In this document: piece by piece, positions 1 through 9,051 of the stretch
How the letters are laid out: each line of letters opens with the position of its first letter
Numbering within the stretch: position 1 is the first letter of the stretch
Origin: Thermanaerosceptrum fracticalcis
GTDB taxonomy: Bacteria; Bacillota; Peptococcia; DRI-13
NCBI RefSeq assembly: GCF_000746025.2
Contig: NZ_CP045798.1
Coordinates: forward strand, 1,970,501-2,034,500
DNA length: 64,000 nt
Reading direction: 5' to 3'
The notes under the pieces: model-generated
Databases searched by the model: none
Told to the model about the DNA's origin: nothing
The model's input: the letters and a program-made list of their open reading frames with translations, nothing else
Program-made: the position numbers and the translations under genes

Positions 1-1
1 T

Positions 2-439
2 GATAAAACAGAGCAAAAAGAAAAACAAGAAACCATCACCGTAGAAGAATTCATATCACGGATAATAAGGCATATACCGGATGAGCAATTTAAAACAATC
101 CGGTATTATGGAATTTACTCCAGAAGGAGTAAAAGATTGGCTGACAAATTAATGGAAGCATACCTGGGAAGGCAGAAAAGAAGGAAAAACGGCCAAAGAG
201 GAAAGCAACGGATAGGCTGGAGAAATAAAATAGAAGAATTCACAGGAAAAGACCCGTTAGAATGTATGAGATGTAAAGAGATAATGGAATACAAGGGGAA
301 AGTGTGTCTAAAATCAGGGATATTGAAAGTTGTTGATGCCGTAGATGACTTTGCTAAAAAAAGACTAAAGGAGTTGGCAGGAATAGATGAGCCCAGTAAG
401 CAGAAAAAGAAAGAAACACGCAAAGAAAAAGCCGCCTAA
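2..439 (+). pseudogene. IS91-type transposase, C-terminal part, cut by window edge
   Basis: The frame is open from base 2 to the stop at 437-439, so the gene enters from outside the window and may be intact there. The visible end has the IS91 (Y2 HUH) transposase tail: an HIPDEQFKTIRYYGIYSRR stretch (codons about 24-42), a basic segment, then a CMRCKEIM Cys pair and a Lys-rich terminus. IS91 enzymes move by rolling-circle transposition. The HUH and Tyr motifs lie outside the window. An apparent TTG start at 137 is internal to this frame. Confidence 0.7.
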
Positions 440-641
440 AGTAGGCGGCAAGGCAACCATCAAATTTGTTTGTTTGCAGTGTAACATAGAAGAAGACATT
501 CCGAAGGAAGTGGTGGATTACTGCGATATGATGGATGACGGAGATATTTCAGTTCCACCAAGGTTTAGTTGTGAGGTTTGTGGCGGTGAGATGCGCCCAA
601 AAGAATACTTAGGTGTGCATGGTATTAAATATGAGTTATAG
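387..641 (+). CDS. Small Zn-ribbon-like protein overlapping the IS91-type transposase
   Basis: This 84-residue protein starts at an ATG inside the last 53 bases of the transposase, in another frame, which suggests translational coupling. After a Lys-rich N-terminus come two Cys pairs, CLQC (about residues 29-32) and CEVC (about 62-65), the spacing of a Zn ribbon. Asp/Glu-rich sequence lies between them. A GC-rich hairpin with a T run follows. I do not recognise a named family. The overlap suggests an accessory gene of the IS91-type element, but that is inference; it could also be a host gene the element landed beside. Confidence 0.6.
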   Translation: MSPVSRKRKKHAKKKPPKVGGKATIKFVCLQCNIEEDIPKEVVDYCDMMDDGDISVPPRFSCEVCGGEMRPKEYLGVHGIKYEL

Positions 642-653
642 GAACCAAAGAGC

Positions 654-678
654 GCGCGACCTTGGTCGCGCTTTTTTT
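654..678 (+). terminator. Rho-independent terminator
   Basis: GCGCGACC (654-661) pairs perfectly with GGTCGCGC (664-671), followed by seven T. It ends the plus-strand IS91-associated genes. It overlaps the stop codon of the convergent SDR gene and may also act weakly on the other strand. Confidence 0.85.
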
Positions 679-1441
679 ATTCTGCTGTCCAGCCGCCGTC
701 AATAACCAGCGTCTGCCCCGTCATATAATCAGAGGCCTCCGAGGCCAAAAAGACTGCTGCCCCCGTCATATCTCCCACTTCCCCGATTCGGCGCACGGGG
801 ATTTTACCGATAATATGGTTGTAAATCTTCTCTTGACTCAATTCCTTTTCATTCATGGAAGTTTTTACATAACCCGGACACAAAGCGTTGACCTGGATAT
901 TGTAACGGGCCCATTCTAAAGCCAGGGCTTTTGTTAACTGGATGACACTGCCCTTGGCTGCGCAGTAGGGAAGCACCTGCCGGTCTCCCACCAGACCTAG
1001 GATAGAGGCCACATTGATGATTTTCCCCCGCTTCTGTTTTATCATCTCTTTACCCACTGCCTGGGCACAAAAGAATACCCCTTTTAAATCAACATTAAGT
1101 ACCCTGTCCCAATCTTCCTCAGTTATATCCTCCGCCTTTTTGGTAAGGGCCGTACCGGCATTATTTACTAAGATATCAACACGACCAAAGTGATTAATTG
1201 TTTTCTCAACCATATTCTGTATCTGATCAAGGCTGGTCACATCAGTGGAAACAGGCAAGGCTTCCCTCCCCAATCCCTTGATCTCCGCCGCCGTTCCCTC
1301 ACAATCTGCCTGGTTCCGGCTCACCACTATAATATTGGCTCCGTATCTGGCCAAAGCCACGGCTAAGCCGTAGCCAATGCCTTTGGTGGCTCCTGTCACG
1401 ATAGCGACTTTGCCGGACAAATCAAAATGAGTACCGGCCAT
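677..1441 (-). CDS. SDR family NAD(P)-dependent oxidoreductase (FabG/glucose dehydrogenase-like)
   Basis: A classical short-chain dehydrogenase of 254 residues, the usual length. Visible motifs: the Rossmann TGATKGIG near residues 14-21, NNAG near 90-93, and the YCAAKG catalytic Tyr-x3-Lys. The end GQTLVIDGGW is typical of the family. The start at 1441 follows GGAGG six bases upstream; a longer frame to 1504 lacks such a site. The substrate cannot be told from sequence: candidates are 3-oxoacyl-ACP, gluconate or a sugar alcohol. It stands alone, and the region that should hold its promoter now adjoins an IS110 element, which may have altered its expression. Confidence 0.9.
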   Translation of the reverse strand: MAGTHFDLSGKVAIVTGATKGIGYGLAVALARYGANIIVVSRNQADCEGTAAEIKGLGREALPVSTDVTSLDQIQNMVEKTINHFGRVDILVNNAGTALTKKAEDITEEDWDRVLNVDLKGVFFCAQAVGKEMIKQKRGKIINVASILGLVGDRQVLPYCAAKGSVIQLTKALALEWARYNIQVNALCPGYVKTSMNEKELSQEKIYNHIIGKIPVRRIGEVGDMTGAAVFLASEASDYMTGQTLVIDGGWTAE

Positions 1442-1612
1442 AAAAACCTCCATCTCGCGCCGCCGGTGCGGGCGACACAAATAGTAATGAAAACAGGTGC
1501 ACACCCACCCTGATTACAGTACAATCTGTCTGAGGAGAAGGCACACTACAAAGCACGGTGAGGCGAGTTGCAGACTGCCTCTTGGCTTAAATCAGTATAA
1601 AAACCAGTGTAA

Positions 1613-1698
1613 GGATCGCCTTACAAGCACAAATAAGTGGTGCCATGAGGCCGCACGCTAATCATTGTTTTAACTCAGCGTTAAATGTGCGGCGATCC
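1613..1698 (+). ncRNA. Candidate IS110 bridge RNA region
   Basis: GGATCGCC (1613-1620) is the exact complement of GGCGATCC (1691-1698), closing an 86-nt domain. Nested inside, CCGCAC (1651-1656) can pair with GTGCGG (1687-1692); it shares two bases with the outer stem, so the helices compete or stack. The position, directly 5' of the transposase, is where IS621-type elements encode the bispecific bridge RNA. The target- and donor-binding loops could not be assigned because the element ends are unknown. Confidence 0.4.
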
Positions 1699-3004
1699 AG
1701 TCACTGTCTTCTCCCTCACAATTTCATTGCAAGGAGGGAGAATTCTGAGAATCGTTTATCCCATCTGTTGTGGCGTCGATGTACACAAGACATTTCTCGT
1801 CGCTACGCTCATCACAACGCAGGGTATCGTTCCGAGTTACAAAAAAAAGCGTTTTTCTACCTTTAACAAATCCATTCTGGCGTTTAAGCAGTGGCTGATT
1901 GACAACAACTGCTTTGACGTTTGCATGGAGAGCACCGGGAAGTATTATGTTCCCATATACAATTTGCTGGAGGACAGCATCCGGGTTACCGTCGCCAACC
2001 CCAAGTGGGTTGCTGCTGTTAAGGGCAACAAGGATGATGTCAAGGATTCCAAGTGGATCGGCGATCTTTTTCGCCTCGGTCTGGTTCCCGGTAGCTTTAT
2101 CCCGTCCAAGAACATCCGCATTTTGCGGGAGTATACGCGATACCGCTTCAAGCTCGTTTCCTGTAAATCCAGCGAAAAGAACCGCTTTCAGAACGCTTTC
2201 ACCGTTTGCAATGTCGCCCTTGATGCTGTCGTTTCCGACATGTTTGGCAAATCTGCCTCTTCCATCACGGACTACCTTGTAAACTCGGATTCTTTCGATC
2301 CAAAACATTGCGTTTCCTTGCTGCAACGCTCCTTGAAGAAGAAAGCCGACGAGGTCATCGAATCTATTGAGGGTTTTCAAATGTCTGCGGAACAGAAGAC
2401 ACGCATCCGTTTCGTCCGCAAACACTTGGATTTCGTGGAGCAGCTCATTGCCGACCTCGACCAAACCATCGCCCGGTTGGCTGCACCCTTGGAAAGCGCC
2501 ATTGCCCTACTGTGTACCATTCCCGGAGTTGACCGTAACATAGCCATTACGATCCTCTCCGAAATTGGTACGGATATGTCTCAGTTCTCATCCTCGAAAC
2601 GCTTATGCTGCTGGGGGGGACTAACGCCCGGCAACAATCAATCCGCAGGCAAAAAGAAGTCCGTTCGCATTACGAGGGCCGGGGTTTATCTCAAGCCCAC
2701 GCTCGTGCAAGCAGCCCATGCCGCTGTAAAATCGAATTCTTCCGCTTACTACCGTATCAAATATGAGCGGATATCCAAGCGCCGAGGGAAGAAACGAGCC
2801 ATAATCGCCATTGCCAGAATGATACTTACAGCCACTTATCATATGCTCCAATCAGGTGAAGTCTTCAATCCTTGTGACCTCTACCATGTTGATATGCCGG
2901 TGGAGCTTCGCAATAAGCAAAAGGAGAAAGCTTTGAGGCAAGCTGCTAAACTCTTGGTTGCCCATGGTATCGTAAACCCCGAACATATCACGCTGCCTGC
3001 TTAA
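1685..3004 (+). CDS. IS110-family transposase (DEDD recombinase)
   Basis: Up to 439 codons. The N-terminal RuvC-like DEDD domain shows CCGVDVHK, the MESTGKY acidic residue and DVKDSKWIGDL. The C-terminal Transposase_20 domain shows CTIPGVDRNIAITILSEIG and LCCWGGLTPGNNQSAGK, which carries the family's catalytic Ser region. The ATG at 1685 is the only standard start, but AAGGAGGG lies just before ATT (1742) and CTG (1745), and family members begin near the IVYPICCG segment. Translation therefore probably starts there, about 20 codons in, leaving 1685-1741 for the RNA region. The frame is intact, so the element may be active. Confidence 0.9.
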   Translation: MCGDPVTVFSLTISLQGGRILRIVYPICCGVDVHKTFLVATLITTQGIVPSYKKKRFSTFNKSILAFKQWLIDNNCFDVCMESTGKYYVPIYNLLEDSIRVTVANPKWVAAVKGNKDDVKDSKWIGDLFRLGLVPGSFIPSKNIRILREYTRYRFKLVSCKSSEKNRFQNAFTVCNVALDAVVSDMFGKSASSITDYLVNSDSFDPKHCVSLLQRSLKKKADEVIESIEGFQMSAEQKTRIRFVRKHLDFVEQLIADLDQTIARLAAPLESAIALLCTIPGVDRNIAITILSEIGTDMSQFSSSKRLCCWGGLTPGNNQSAGKKKSVRITRAGVYLKPTLVQAAHAAVKSNSSAYYRIKYERISKRRGKKRAIIAIARMILTATYHMLQSGEVFNPCDLYHVDMPVELRNKQKEKALRQAAKLLVAHGIVNPEHITLPA

Positions 3005-3221
3005 TCTTTCTGCGCTCTGCTTCCGTTAGGGCTTGTTTGCTATACCCTTTTTTAAGCTCAGGGGTCTTCGACGCTTGTCGAGAATGTTTTCACGCTACTC
3101 CCCCTCAATATATAGATATAAAACAAAAGCACAAAGTAAACGGTCCCCTAACATCCCTTATAGAAATTATATCTTTTCCTGGACATAAATAGGAGCAGGC
3201 GTTAAACCTGCCCCTTTTTTA
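3005..3221. other. Noncoding IS110 right flank and spacer
   Basis: No credible gene here. The first 100 bases probably include the right end of the IS110 element. The remainder is AT-rich spacer ending in the hairpin at 3195-3220. Confidence 0.5.
3195..3220. terminator. Hairpin terminator between convergent transcripts
   Basis: GCAGG (3195-3199) pairs with CCTGC (3207-3211), with a T run at 3215-3220 on the plus strand. It lies just beyond the stop codon of the minus-strand oxidoreductase gamma gene and probably serves plus-strand readthrough from the IS element; on the minus strand it is followed only by TATTTATG. Confidence 0.55.
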
Positions 3222-3794
3222 TTAACCTACTTTACAGGCTGTCTTTTTATTGCTTTTTTCCTTAACCACTTCTGCCCCCATGGCCAGGGCCTGAGCATTC
3301 AAGGGGAGTAAATGGTGCTTGTTCTCCGGCAGCACTTTCTTTAATGATTCCATGACGGAAAGGGGCTTGATGAGAGGCTCTGCCTGTAACAGGGCTCCCA
3401 GCATCACCATATTGGCTACACGGGATTCACCCAGGACACCTGCTTTTTCGTTGACGGGAACATAATAAACAGTAATGTCAGTGCGCTTGGCAGGCCGGTC
3501 AATCAATGATGAGTTGATGAATAATATCCCCCCGGGTTTGAGCAGGGGTTCAAACTTATCCAGGGATGGCCTGTTCATGGCTACCACTATATCAGGTTCT
3601 GTTACCAGAGGTGAGCTGATGGGGGAGCTGGAGATGGTTACGGAACAGTTGGCCGTTCCGCCTCTCATTTCCGGGCCATAGGAAGGTATCCAGGCTACTT
3701 CTTTTCCTTCCAGCATTCCTCCATAAACCAGGAGCTGACCCATGGACATAACACCCTGGCCGCCAAAACCGGCCAGTATCATTTGCTTCAACAT
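3222..3794 (-). CDS. korC: 2-oxoacid:ferredoxin oxidoreductase, gamma subunit
   Basis: This 190-residue subunit belongs to a CoA-dependent 2-oxoacid:ferredoxin oxidoreductase, which oxidises a 2-oxoacid to acyl-CoA and CO2 and reduces ferredoxin, or runs in reverse. The fold signature GFGGQGVMSMGQLL stands at the N-terminus, then SYGPEMRGGTANCSVTIS, both hallmarks of the gamma domain. The start at 3794 lies one base after the beta-subunit stop, with GGAGG inside the end of that gene, so the two are translationally coupled. It is the last gene of the four-gene operon. Confidence 0.92.
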   Translation of the reverse strand: MLKQMILAGFGGQGVMSMGQLLVYGGMLEGKEVAWIPSYGPEMRGGTANCSVTISSSPISSPLVTEPDIVVAMNRPSLDKFEPLLKPGGILFINSSLIDRPAKRTDITVYYVPVNEKAGVLGESRVANMVMLGALLQAEPLIKPLSVMESLKKVLPENKHHLLPLNAQALAMGAEVVKEKSNKKTACKVG

Positions 3795-3795
3795 C

Positions 3796-4542
3796 TTACT
3801 TCGCCTCCTCTGCAGATTTAAATTTTCCCAAGGGATAATAGGCAATCATCTCTTTTTTTATCCAGTCAAGAGCTTCCACAGGCGTCATATGCCAGTTGGT
3901 AGGACAGGCGGAAAGCACTTCTACCAGCGAGAAGCCTTTGCCTTCCACTTGCACCTGGAAGGCCTCTTTAATGGCTTTCTTGGTTTCCCGTACATGCTTG
4001 GGGTCATGAACAGATGTACGGGCAATATAGGTAACACCGGGGAGCGTGGCCAACATTTCACTCATCCGGATAGGATAACCTGCGCTCTTGGGGTTACGTC
4101 CCTGGGGTGACGTCGTGGTTTCCTGCCCGATGAGGGTAGTGGGCGCCATCTGTCCTCCCGTCATGCCATAAATAGCGTTATTCACAAAGATTACGGTGAT
4201 ATTTTCGCCCCGGGCGGCGGCGTGAATGATTTCCGCAGCTCCGATGGAAGCAAGGTCACCATCCCCCTGGTAGGTAAAAACAATACTTTCCGGGCGAGAC
4301 CGCTTGACACCGGTAGCCACCGCAGGAGCACGGCCGTGGGCCGCCTGGATAGCATCCACATCAAAATAGTCATAGGCGAACACTGAGCAGCCAACGGAAG
4401 CAATGGCAATGGTTTTCTCCTGTAATTCCAATTCATCCAGGACCTCGGCCACGAGACGGTGAATAATGCCGTGGTGACAGCCGGGGCAGTAATGGAATTT
4501 TTGCTGGATCAGGGATTTGGGACGTTCAAATACTACTGCCAT
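3796..4542 (-). CDS. korB: 2-oxoacid:ferredoxin oxidoreductase, beta subunit (TPP-binding)
   Basis: 248 residues, the usual size of the separate beta subunit that binds thiamine diphosphate and a proximal [4Fe-4S] cluster. It shows [14 protein letters not shown] near residues 16-29, GCSVF, and the TPP/Mg motif [24 protein letters not shown] followed by [17 protein letters not shown]. The start at 4542 follows GGGGAGGTG and sits one base after the alpha-subunit stop. Substrate preference is not readable; 2-oxoglutarate and branched-chain 2-oxoacids are the main candidates. Confidence 0.93.
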   Translation of the reverse strand: MAVVFERPKSLIQQKFHYCPGCHHGIIHRLVAEVLDELELQEKTIAIASVGCSVFAYDYFDVDAIQAAHGRAPAVATGVKRSRPESIVFTYQGDGDLASIGAAEIIHAAARGENITVIFVNNAIYGMTGGQMAPTTLIGQETTTSPQGRNPKSAGYPIRMSEMLATLPGVTYIARTSVHDPKHVRETKKAIKEAFQVQVEGKGFSLVEVLSACPTNWHMTPVEALDWIKKEMIAYYPLGKFKSAEEAK

Positions 4543-4543
4543 C

Positions 4544-5611
4544 TTACTTCACCTCCCCGTAAGTTTTGGCTAAACGTTTAATTTCTTCATATATGGCACG
4601 GGCCGTAGGTACCATGCCGCCCACCCGTCCGTAAAACTCCACCGGTAAACGTCCATTTAACGAAAGCCGAACATCTTCCACCATTTGGCCTAGGCTCATC
4701 TCTACCGTTAACACGGCCTTAGCCTGGACTGTCGCTTGGTTCAGCTCTTTTTCAGGATACGGCCAGAGGGTTATGGGCCGGAAAACCCCTGCTTTGATTC
4801 CTTCTTCCCGGGCCATATCCACAGCGGCTTTAGCCACTCTGGCGATCATGCCATAGGCTGCCACCACTATTTCCGCATCGTCGGTAAGGTACGATTCAGA
4901 CCTTGTTTCTTTAGCCTTAATCTCCTGGTACTTTCTCTCCAAATGGCGATTGTGTTTCTCCAGTTTTTCCGGGTCTAAATAAAGAGAGTTAATGATATTT
5001 TTGGTACGACCCATTTTCCCTGTTACTGCCCATGGTTTCTCCCCGGCTTCCAGGGTCCTTTCGCTACCTAAATCCACTGGTTCCATCATCTGGCCCAGGA
5101 TACCATCACCGAGAATCATTACCGGTATGCGATACTTTTCGGCCAGGTCAAAGCCTTCTTTTACCAGGTCCACAATTTCCTGTACGGAAGCCGGAGCCAG
5201 TACAAGGAGGCGATAATCGCCATGGCCCCCGCCTTTAGTGGCCTGAAAGTAATCGGACTGAGAAGGCTGAATGCCTCCTAAGCCGGGACCACCCCGCATG
5301 ATATTGACAATGACACAGGGGAGCTCAGAACCCGCCAGATAAGAGATACCTTCCTGTTTTAAGCTGATTCCCGGACTGGAAGACGAAGTCATCACCCTGG
5401 CTCCGGTACTGGCTGCACCATAAACCATATTGATGGCGGCTACTTCACTTTCCGCCTGGAGGTATACACCCCCTACCTGGGGTAAGCGGCGGGAAAGATA
5501 TTCCGGCAGCTCACTCTGGGGAGTAATAGGATAACCAAAGAAATAACGGCAGCCTGCCTTTATGGCCGCTTCACCTATGGCTTCATTCCCTTTCATTAAA
5601 ACCTTGCTCAT
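4544..5611 (-). CDS. korA: 2-oxoacid:ferredoxin oxidoreductase, alpha subunit (VorB/KorA type)
   Basis: The 355-residue catalytic alpha subunit contributes to the TPP site and recognises the oxoacid. Seen: [29 protein letters not shown] at the N-terminus, then [17 protein letters not shown] and [29 protein letters not shown], strongly conserved in proteins annotated as 3-methyl-2-oxobutanoate (VorB) or 2-oxoglutarate (KorA) oxidoreductase. The adjacent branched-chain amino-acid operon makes a branched-chain oxoacid plausible, but that is contextual inference. Its start overlaps the ferredoxin gene stop by four bases. Confidence 0.92.
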   Translation of the reverse strand: MSKVLMKGNEAIGEAAIKAGCRYFFGYPITPQSELPEYLSRRLPQVGGVYLQAESEVAAINMVYGAASTGARVMTSSSSPGISLKQEGISYLAGSELPCVIVNIMRGGPGLGGIQPSQSDYFQATKGGGHGDYRLLVLAPASVQEIVDLVKEGFDLAEKYRIPVMILGDGILGQMMEPVDLGSERTLEAGEKPWAVTGKMGRTKNIINSLYLDPEKLEKHNRHLERKYQEIKAKETRSESYLTDDAEIVVAAYGMIARVAKAAVDMAREEGIKAGVFRPITLWPYPEKELNQATVQAKAVLTVEMSLGQMVEDVRLSLNGRLPVEFYGRVGGMVPTARAIYEEIKRLAKTYGEVK

Positions 5612-5823
5612 GCTTTCCCCTCCTTCTCCACAGTAATGACCACATCAGGGCACATCCAGGCACAGAAAGCACAGCCGATACATTTTGTCATATCGGTGAC
5701 CTGAGCAGGATGATACCCCATAGCATTAATGTGACTACCCATTTCGATAATCCCTTTGGGACATGCCTGCTTACATAATTCACAACCTTTGCACAATTCC
5801 TCCCGGAAACTAACTTTAGCCAT
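5608..5823 (-). CDS. korD: 2-oxoacid:ferredoxin oxidoreductase, ferredoxin-like delta subunit
   Basis: A 71-residue two-[4Fe-4S] ferredoxin with CKGCELCKQACP (about residues 10-21) and CIGCAFCAWMCP (about 49-60). It carries electrons from the alpha/beta catalytic centre to free ferredoxin. It is the first gene of the four-gene operon. The start at 5823 is chosen over a longer frame because GGAGG lies eight bases upstream. The operator-like palindromes at 5946-5983 are in its upstream region. Confidence 0.92.
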   Translation of the reverse strand: MAKVSFREELCKGCELCKQACPKGIIEMGSHINAMGYHPAQVTDMTKCIGCAFCAWMCPDVVITVEKEGKA

Positions 5824-5945
5824 CACAACACCTCCTAAACATTGAAAACTCACATCAGGCCGAAGATTCTGGAATTAGATTACCCTTTACTACATCACCA
5901 AACTGTTTTATAAACTGTACTAGTAAAGCACCACTTCCTCCCTTT

Positions 5946-5983
5946 AATATAACAGGTGTTATATTTTGAAAATATAATATAAC
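5946..5983. promoter_or_regulatory. Palindromic operator-like site upstream of the oxidoreductase operon
   Basis: AATATAACA (5946-5954) and TGTTATATT (5957-5965) form a perfect 9-bp inverted repeat around GG. A third copy of the half-site, AATATAAC, lies at 5976-5983 and pairs as an inverted repeat with 5958-5965. A possible minus-strand promoter (TTGTTA, 16 bp, TATAAC) overlaps both palindromes, so a dimeric repressor could act here. The regulator is not identifiable. Confidence 0.5.
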
Positions 5984-6190
5984 AAGCAAAAGTTTAGGGA
6001 CGACCCTTGGCGGATCGTCCCTTTTTTAAAAAAGTAATGGAGTTTTGCAAGCCCGTAATCCAAAGATTTGCGGATATACACAGGCAATACCCCCATTTAA
6101 CTATATAGCTTCACTATTAATATATCATAAAACACTCTGAAAAGTTCAAAATTATACAGAATACATTTCGACAGATTTAGTTGGTAGTTG
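5984..6190. other. Spacer between the leu operon and the oxidoreductase operon
   Basis: No gene. It contains the hairpin GGGACGA (5997-6003)/TCGTCCC (6015-6021) with T6 on the plus strand and A6 beyond, which may end the leu transcript weakly, and a short run of the TAGTTGG/TAGTTGT repeat at 6178-6203 touching the end of leuB. Confidence 0.5.
5997..6027. terminator. Hairpin with T run
   Basis: GGGACGA (5997-6003) pairs with TCGTCCC (6015-6021), and six T follow on the plus strand. No plus-strand gene is nearby. On the minus strand the hairpin is followed only by TAAACTTTT, so its use as the leu terminator is uncertain. Confidence 0.45.
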
Positions 6191-7270
6191 TTAGTTGTTA
6201 GTTATCTTCCTTAACTCCTTTCTCACGGCCTCGCCCATGGCCCGGGTCCCTACCAGTTGAGTGCCGGGAGACCAGATATCGCCCGTACGCAGGCCCTGAT
6301 CCAGGACGTTGCTGACGGCCTTTTCAATGGCCAGGGCAGCTTCTCCCCGGTTAAAGGAAATGCGCAGCATCATGGCCACAGAGAGTATGGTAGCCAGGGG
6401 GTTAGCCTTGTCCTGACCTGCTATGTCAGGAGCTGAACCGTGGGCCGGTTCATACAACGCGGGTCCTTCCCCAATACTGGCGGATGGCAGCATCCCCAGG
6501 GAACCCCCTAAGACAGAGGCTTGATCTGAAAGGATATCACCAAACATGTTTTCCGTCACAATAATATCAAACTGGGCGGGATTGAGGCATAGCTGCATAG
6601 CGCAGTTATCCACATATAAGTGATTAAGATTTATCTCCGGGTAATCCTTCGCTATTTCTTCCACAGTTTTGCGCCAGAGGCGGGAAGTATCCAAGACATT
6701 GGCTTTATCTACAGAAGTAACTATCTTTCTTCGTTTACCGGCTAAAGAAAAGGCGACCTTAGCTATCCGGGCAATTTCCGGAGTGGAGTACTCAATAGTA
6801 TCATAAGCTTTGATTCCGCCCAGGATAGCTTCCTGACCCCTTTTCCCAAAATAGGCGCCTCCGATCAATTCCCGAACGACGATTAAGTCTACCCCTGCAA
6901 GTTTTTCATTCTTCAAAGGTGATTGTTGAATGAGCTGAGGCCAGCATTTGACGGGGCGCAGGTTAGCATAGAGGTTCAGTGCCTTACGGATACCCAGGAG
7001 GCCTTTCTCCGGGCGCTTCTCCCCCGGCAGCTGGTCCCATTTGGGACCTCCCACTGCTCCTAAAAGCACAGCATCACTCTGCAGGACCAGTTCTTTGGTT
7101 TCCTCCGGGAAAGGCTCACCGGTGGCATCAATAGCCGCCCCGCCTAACAAACCCGTTTGCGTGGTGTAAGTAAAGTCATATTTATCCTTGATGACTTCCA
7201 GTACACAAAGAGCCTGTTCAATAATTTCCGGCCCAATACCGTCACCGGGAAGGACCGCCAGTTTAACCAC
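6191..7270 (-). CDS. leuB: 3-isopropylmalate dehydrogenase
   Basis: 359 residues, full length. It oxidises and decarboxylates 3-isopropylmalate with NAD to 4-methyl-2-oxopentanoate, the third step of leucine synthesis. Family marks: [13 protein letters not shown] at the N-terminus, [20 protein letters not shown], and the Mg/substrate segment [33 protein letters not shown], then [14 protein letters not shown]. The start is GTG at 7270, overlapping the end of leuD by eight bases. It is the last gene of the ilv-leu operon. Confidence 0.96.
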   Translation of the reverse strand: MVKLAVLPGDGIGPEIIEQALCVLEVIKDKYDFTYTTQTGLLGGAAIDATGEPFPEETKELVLQSDAVLLGAVGGPKWDQLPGEKRPEKGLLGIRKALNLYANLRPVKCWPQLIQQSPLKNEKLAGVDLIVVRELIGGAYFGKRGQEAILGGIKAYDTIEYSTPEIARIAKVAFSLAGKRRKIVTSVDKANVLDTSRLWRKTVEEIAKDYPEINLNHLYVDNCAMQLCLNPAQFDIIVTENMFGDILSDQASVLGGSLGMLPSASIGEGPALYEPAHGSAPDIAGQDKANPLATILSVAMMLRISFNRGEAALAIEKAVSNVLDQGLRTGDIWSPGTQLVGTRAMGEAVRKELRKITNN

Positions 7271-7772
7271 GGTTCTTCACCTTCTCTCTCACATAGGGAA
7301 TGAGCCCGCCTTTTCCCAGAATTTCTAACATAAAGGGCGGAAAAGGCTCTCCCCGGAAGACAGTACCTGTCGTAAGGTCTTTTATCTCACCGGAAACCGG
7401 GTCTACTCCAAGTTTACTCCCTTCTTGCACGGTCCTGGAAACTTCCGGAGCAACAATAATAGGCAGGCCGATATTAATGGCATTGCGGTAGAAGATACGG
7501 GCGAAGCTTTCGGCAATGACACAACTGAAACCGGCGGCCTTCAGGGCGATGGGTGCATGCTCCCGGGAACTGCCGCAGCCAAAGTTTTTACCTGCTACCA
7601 GAATATCTCCCGCTTTAACCCTTTCCAGCAGATTTGGTATTAAGTCTTCCAAACAGTGCTGGGCGAGAAACTCCGGCTCCGACCTGTTGAGGTAACGGGC
7701 AGCAATGATCAGGTCCGTATCCACATCATGGCCTACTTTCCAGACCTGCCCGCTGATTTTATTCCCTGCCAT
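7263..7772 (-). CDS. leuD: 3-isopropylmalate dehydratase, small subunit
   Basis: 169 residues, the short archaeal/clostridial LeuD type. With LeuC it isomerises 2-isopropylmalate to 3-isopropylmalate. The aconitase swivel-domain signature [17 protein letters not shown] is near residues 50-66. The ATG at 7772 overlaps the leuC stop by one base (TGATG), and the GGAGG site lies within leuC, implying coupled translation. Confidence 0.95.
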   Translation of the reverse strand: MAGNKISGQVWKVGHDVDTDLIIAARYLNRSEPEFLAQHCLEDLIPNLLERVKAGDILVAGKNFGCGSSREHAPIALKAAGFSCVIAESFARIFYRNAINIGLPIIVAPEVSRTVQEGSKLGVDPVSGEIKDLTTGTVFRGEPFPPFMLEILGKGGLIPYVREKVKNRG

Positions 7773-9037
7773 CACGCCACCTCCTCTGGAGAACCAATCC
7801 GGCCCAGTATGGCCGAGGCAGCGGCAATGGCCGGACTGGAGAGATACACTTCACTTTCCGGGTGACCCATCCTGCCCACAAAATTGCGGTTTGTGGTAGA
7901 GATGGCCTTTTCTCCTTTAGCCAAAATCCCCATATAGCCCCCCAGGCAGGGACCGCAGGTAGGTGTGCTCACCACTGCACCGGCATTGACGAATATCTCT
8001 ACCAATCCTTCCTTCACAGCCCGGAGATAGATTTCCTGGGTTCCGGGTATGACAATGGCCCGGACTTCCGGGTGAATCTTTTTACCTTTAATAATCTCCG
8101 CTGCCACCACCAGGTCTTCCCAGCGCCCGTTGGTACAGGAACCGATCACCGCCTGGTCAATCTTCACCTGTGTGGCCTGGGAGACAGGACGGGTGTTGGA
8201 AGGAAGGTGGGGAAAAGCTACCTGGGGTTCCAGGTTGGTAACATCGATTTCTATGACCTCACTGTAAGCAGCATCTGGGTCACTGGTATAAACCTTCCAG
8301 GGCTTTTGGGCCCGTTCTTTCACATAAGCTAAGGTTTTTTCGTCCGGTTCAATGATGCCATTTTTGGCCCCGGCTTCAATGGCCATATTGGCCATGGTCA
8401 GGCGGCCGTCCATGGATAAGTCCCTGATGGCTTCTCCCGTAAATTCCATGGCTTTATACTGCGCACCATCTACACCAATTTTTCCGATAATGGCTAAGAT
8501 ATAATCTTTCCCTGTCACCCATGGGTTCCTGGGTTTCCCTTTGAGAATAAACTTGATGCTCTCGGGTACGCGGAACCAGATTTCTCCTGTAGCCATACCT
8601 ACGGCCAGGTCTGTACTTCCCACCCCCGTGGCAAAGGCGCCCAGGCCCCCGTAAGTACAAGTATGGGAATCGGCGCCTATCACCACGTCCCCAGGAACGA
8701 CCAGGCCCTGTTCCGGTAAAAAGCAGTGTTCTATGCCGTTGCGCCCAACTTCATAATAATGGGTTAATCCCTGCTCCCGGGAAAACTCTTTAATTTCCAG
8801 GCACTGCTGGGCCGAGGGTATATCTTTGGCCGGGGCAAAATGGTCGGGAATCAAGACCACTTTGTCTTTGTCAAATACCCTGTCAACGCCGATTTTTCTA
8901 AATTCCTTGATGGCCAAGGGTCCTGTAATATCATTGGCCAATACCAGGTCCAGTTTTACGTTGATCAGTTCTCCCGGAGAAACTTCGGCTAAACCTGCAT
9001 GGTCCGCCAGGATTTTCTCCGTGATTGTCATCCCCAT
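7772..9037 (-). CDS. leuC: 3-isopropylmalate dehydratase, large subunit
   Basis: 421 residues, the short LeuC/HacA-like form that pairs with a separate LeuD. It holds the [4Fe-4S] cluster: [12 protein letters not shown] carries the first Cys and the [14 protein letters not shown] segment the other two. The start at 9037 follows GGGGGAG six bases upstream, giving [15 protein letters not shown]; a frame extension to 9055 has no better site. It lies between leuA and leuD. Confidence 0.95.
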   Translation of the reverse strand: MGMTITEKILADHAGLAEVSPGELINVKLDLVLANDITGPLAIKEFRKIGVDRVFDKDKVVLIPDHFAPAKDIPSAQQCLEIKEFSREQGLTHYYEVGRNGIEHCFLPEQGLVVPGDVVIGADSHTCTYGGLGAFATGVGSTDLAVGMATGEIWFRVPESIKFILKGKPRNPWVTGKDYILAIIGKIGVDGAQYKAMEFTGEAIRDLSMDGRLTMANMAIEAGAKNGIIEPDEKTLAYVKERAQKPWKVYTSDPDAAYSEVIEIDVTNLEPQVAFPHLPSNTRPVSQATQVKIDQAVIGSCTNGRWEDLVVAAEIIKGKKIHPEVRAIVIPGTQEIYLRAVKEGLVEIFVNAGAVVSTPTCGPCLGGYMGILAKGEKAISTTNRNFVGRMGHPESEVYLSSPAIAAASAILGRIGSPEEVA

Positions 9038-9051
9038 TGTATTCTCCCCCT

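Larger units (their letters stand above)
1505..3110 (+). mobile_element. IS110-family insertion sequence (ends not resolved)
   Basis: The element consists of one DEDD transposase gene (to 3004) plus noncoding flanks of about 180 and 100 bp. IS110 elements lack long terminal inverted repeats, and I found no clear target duplication, so both limits are estimates. The long 5' noncoding stretch and its folding potential match the IS110 group, in which the left end encodes the guide RNA. Confidence 0.7.

Noticed and set aside
1724-2464. A 246-codon minus-strand frame inside the IS110 transposase
   Set aside because: It is the antisense shadow of a clear transposase, with no ribosome binding site and no family resemblance.
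3796-5823. Pyruvate:ferredoxin oxidoreductase as the identity of the four-subunit enzyme
   Set aside because: The alpha subunit carries the VorB/KorA-type signature, and the set lacks the fused Por architecture common in Clostridia.
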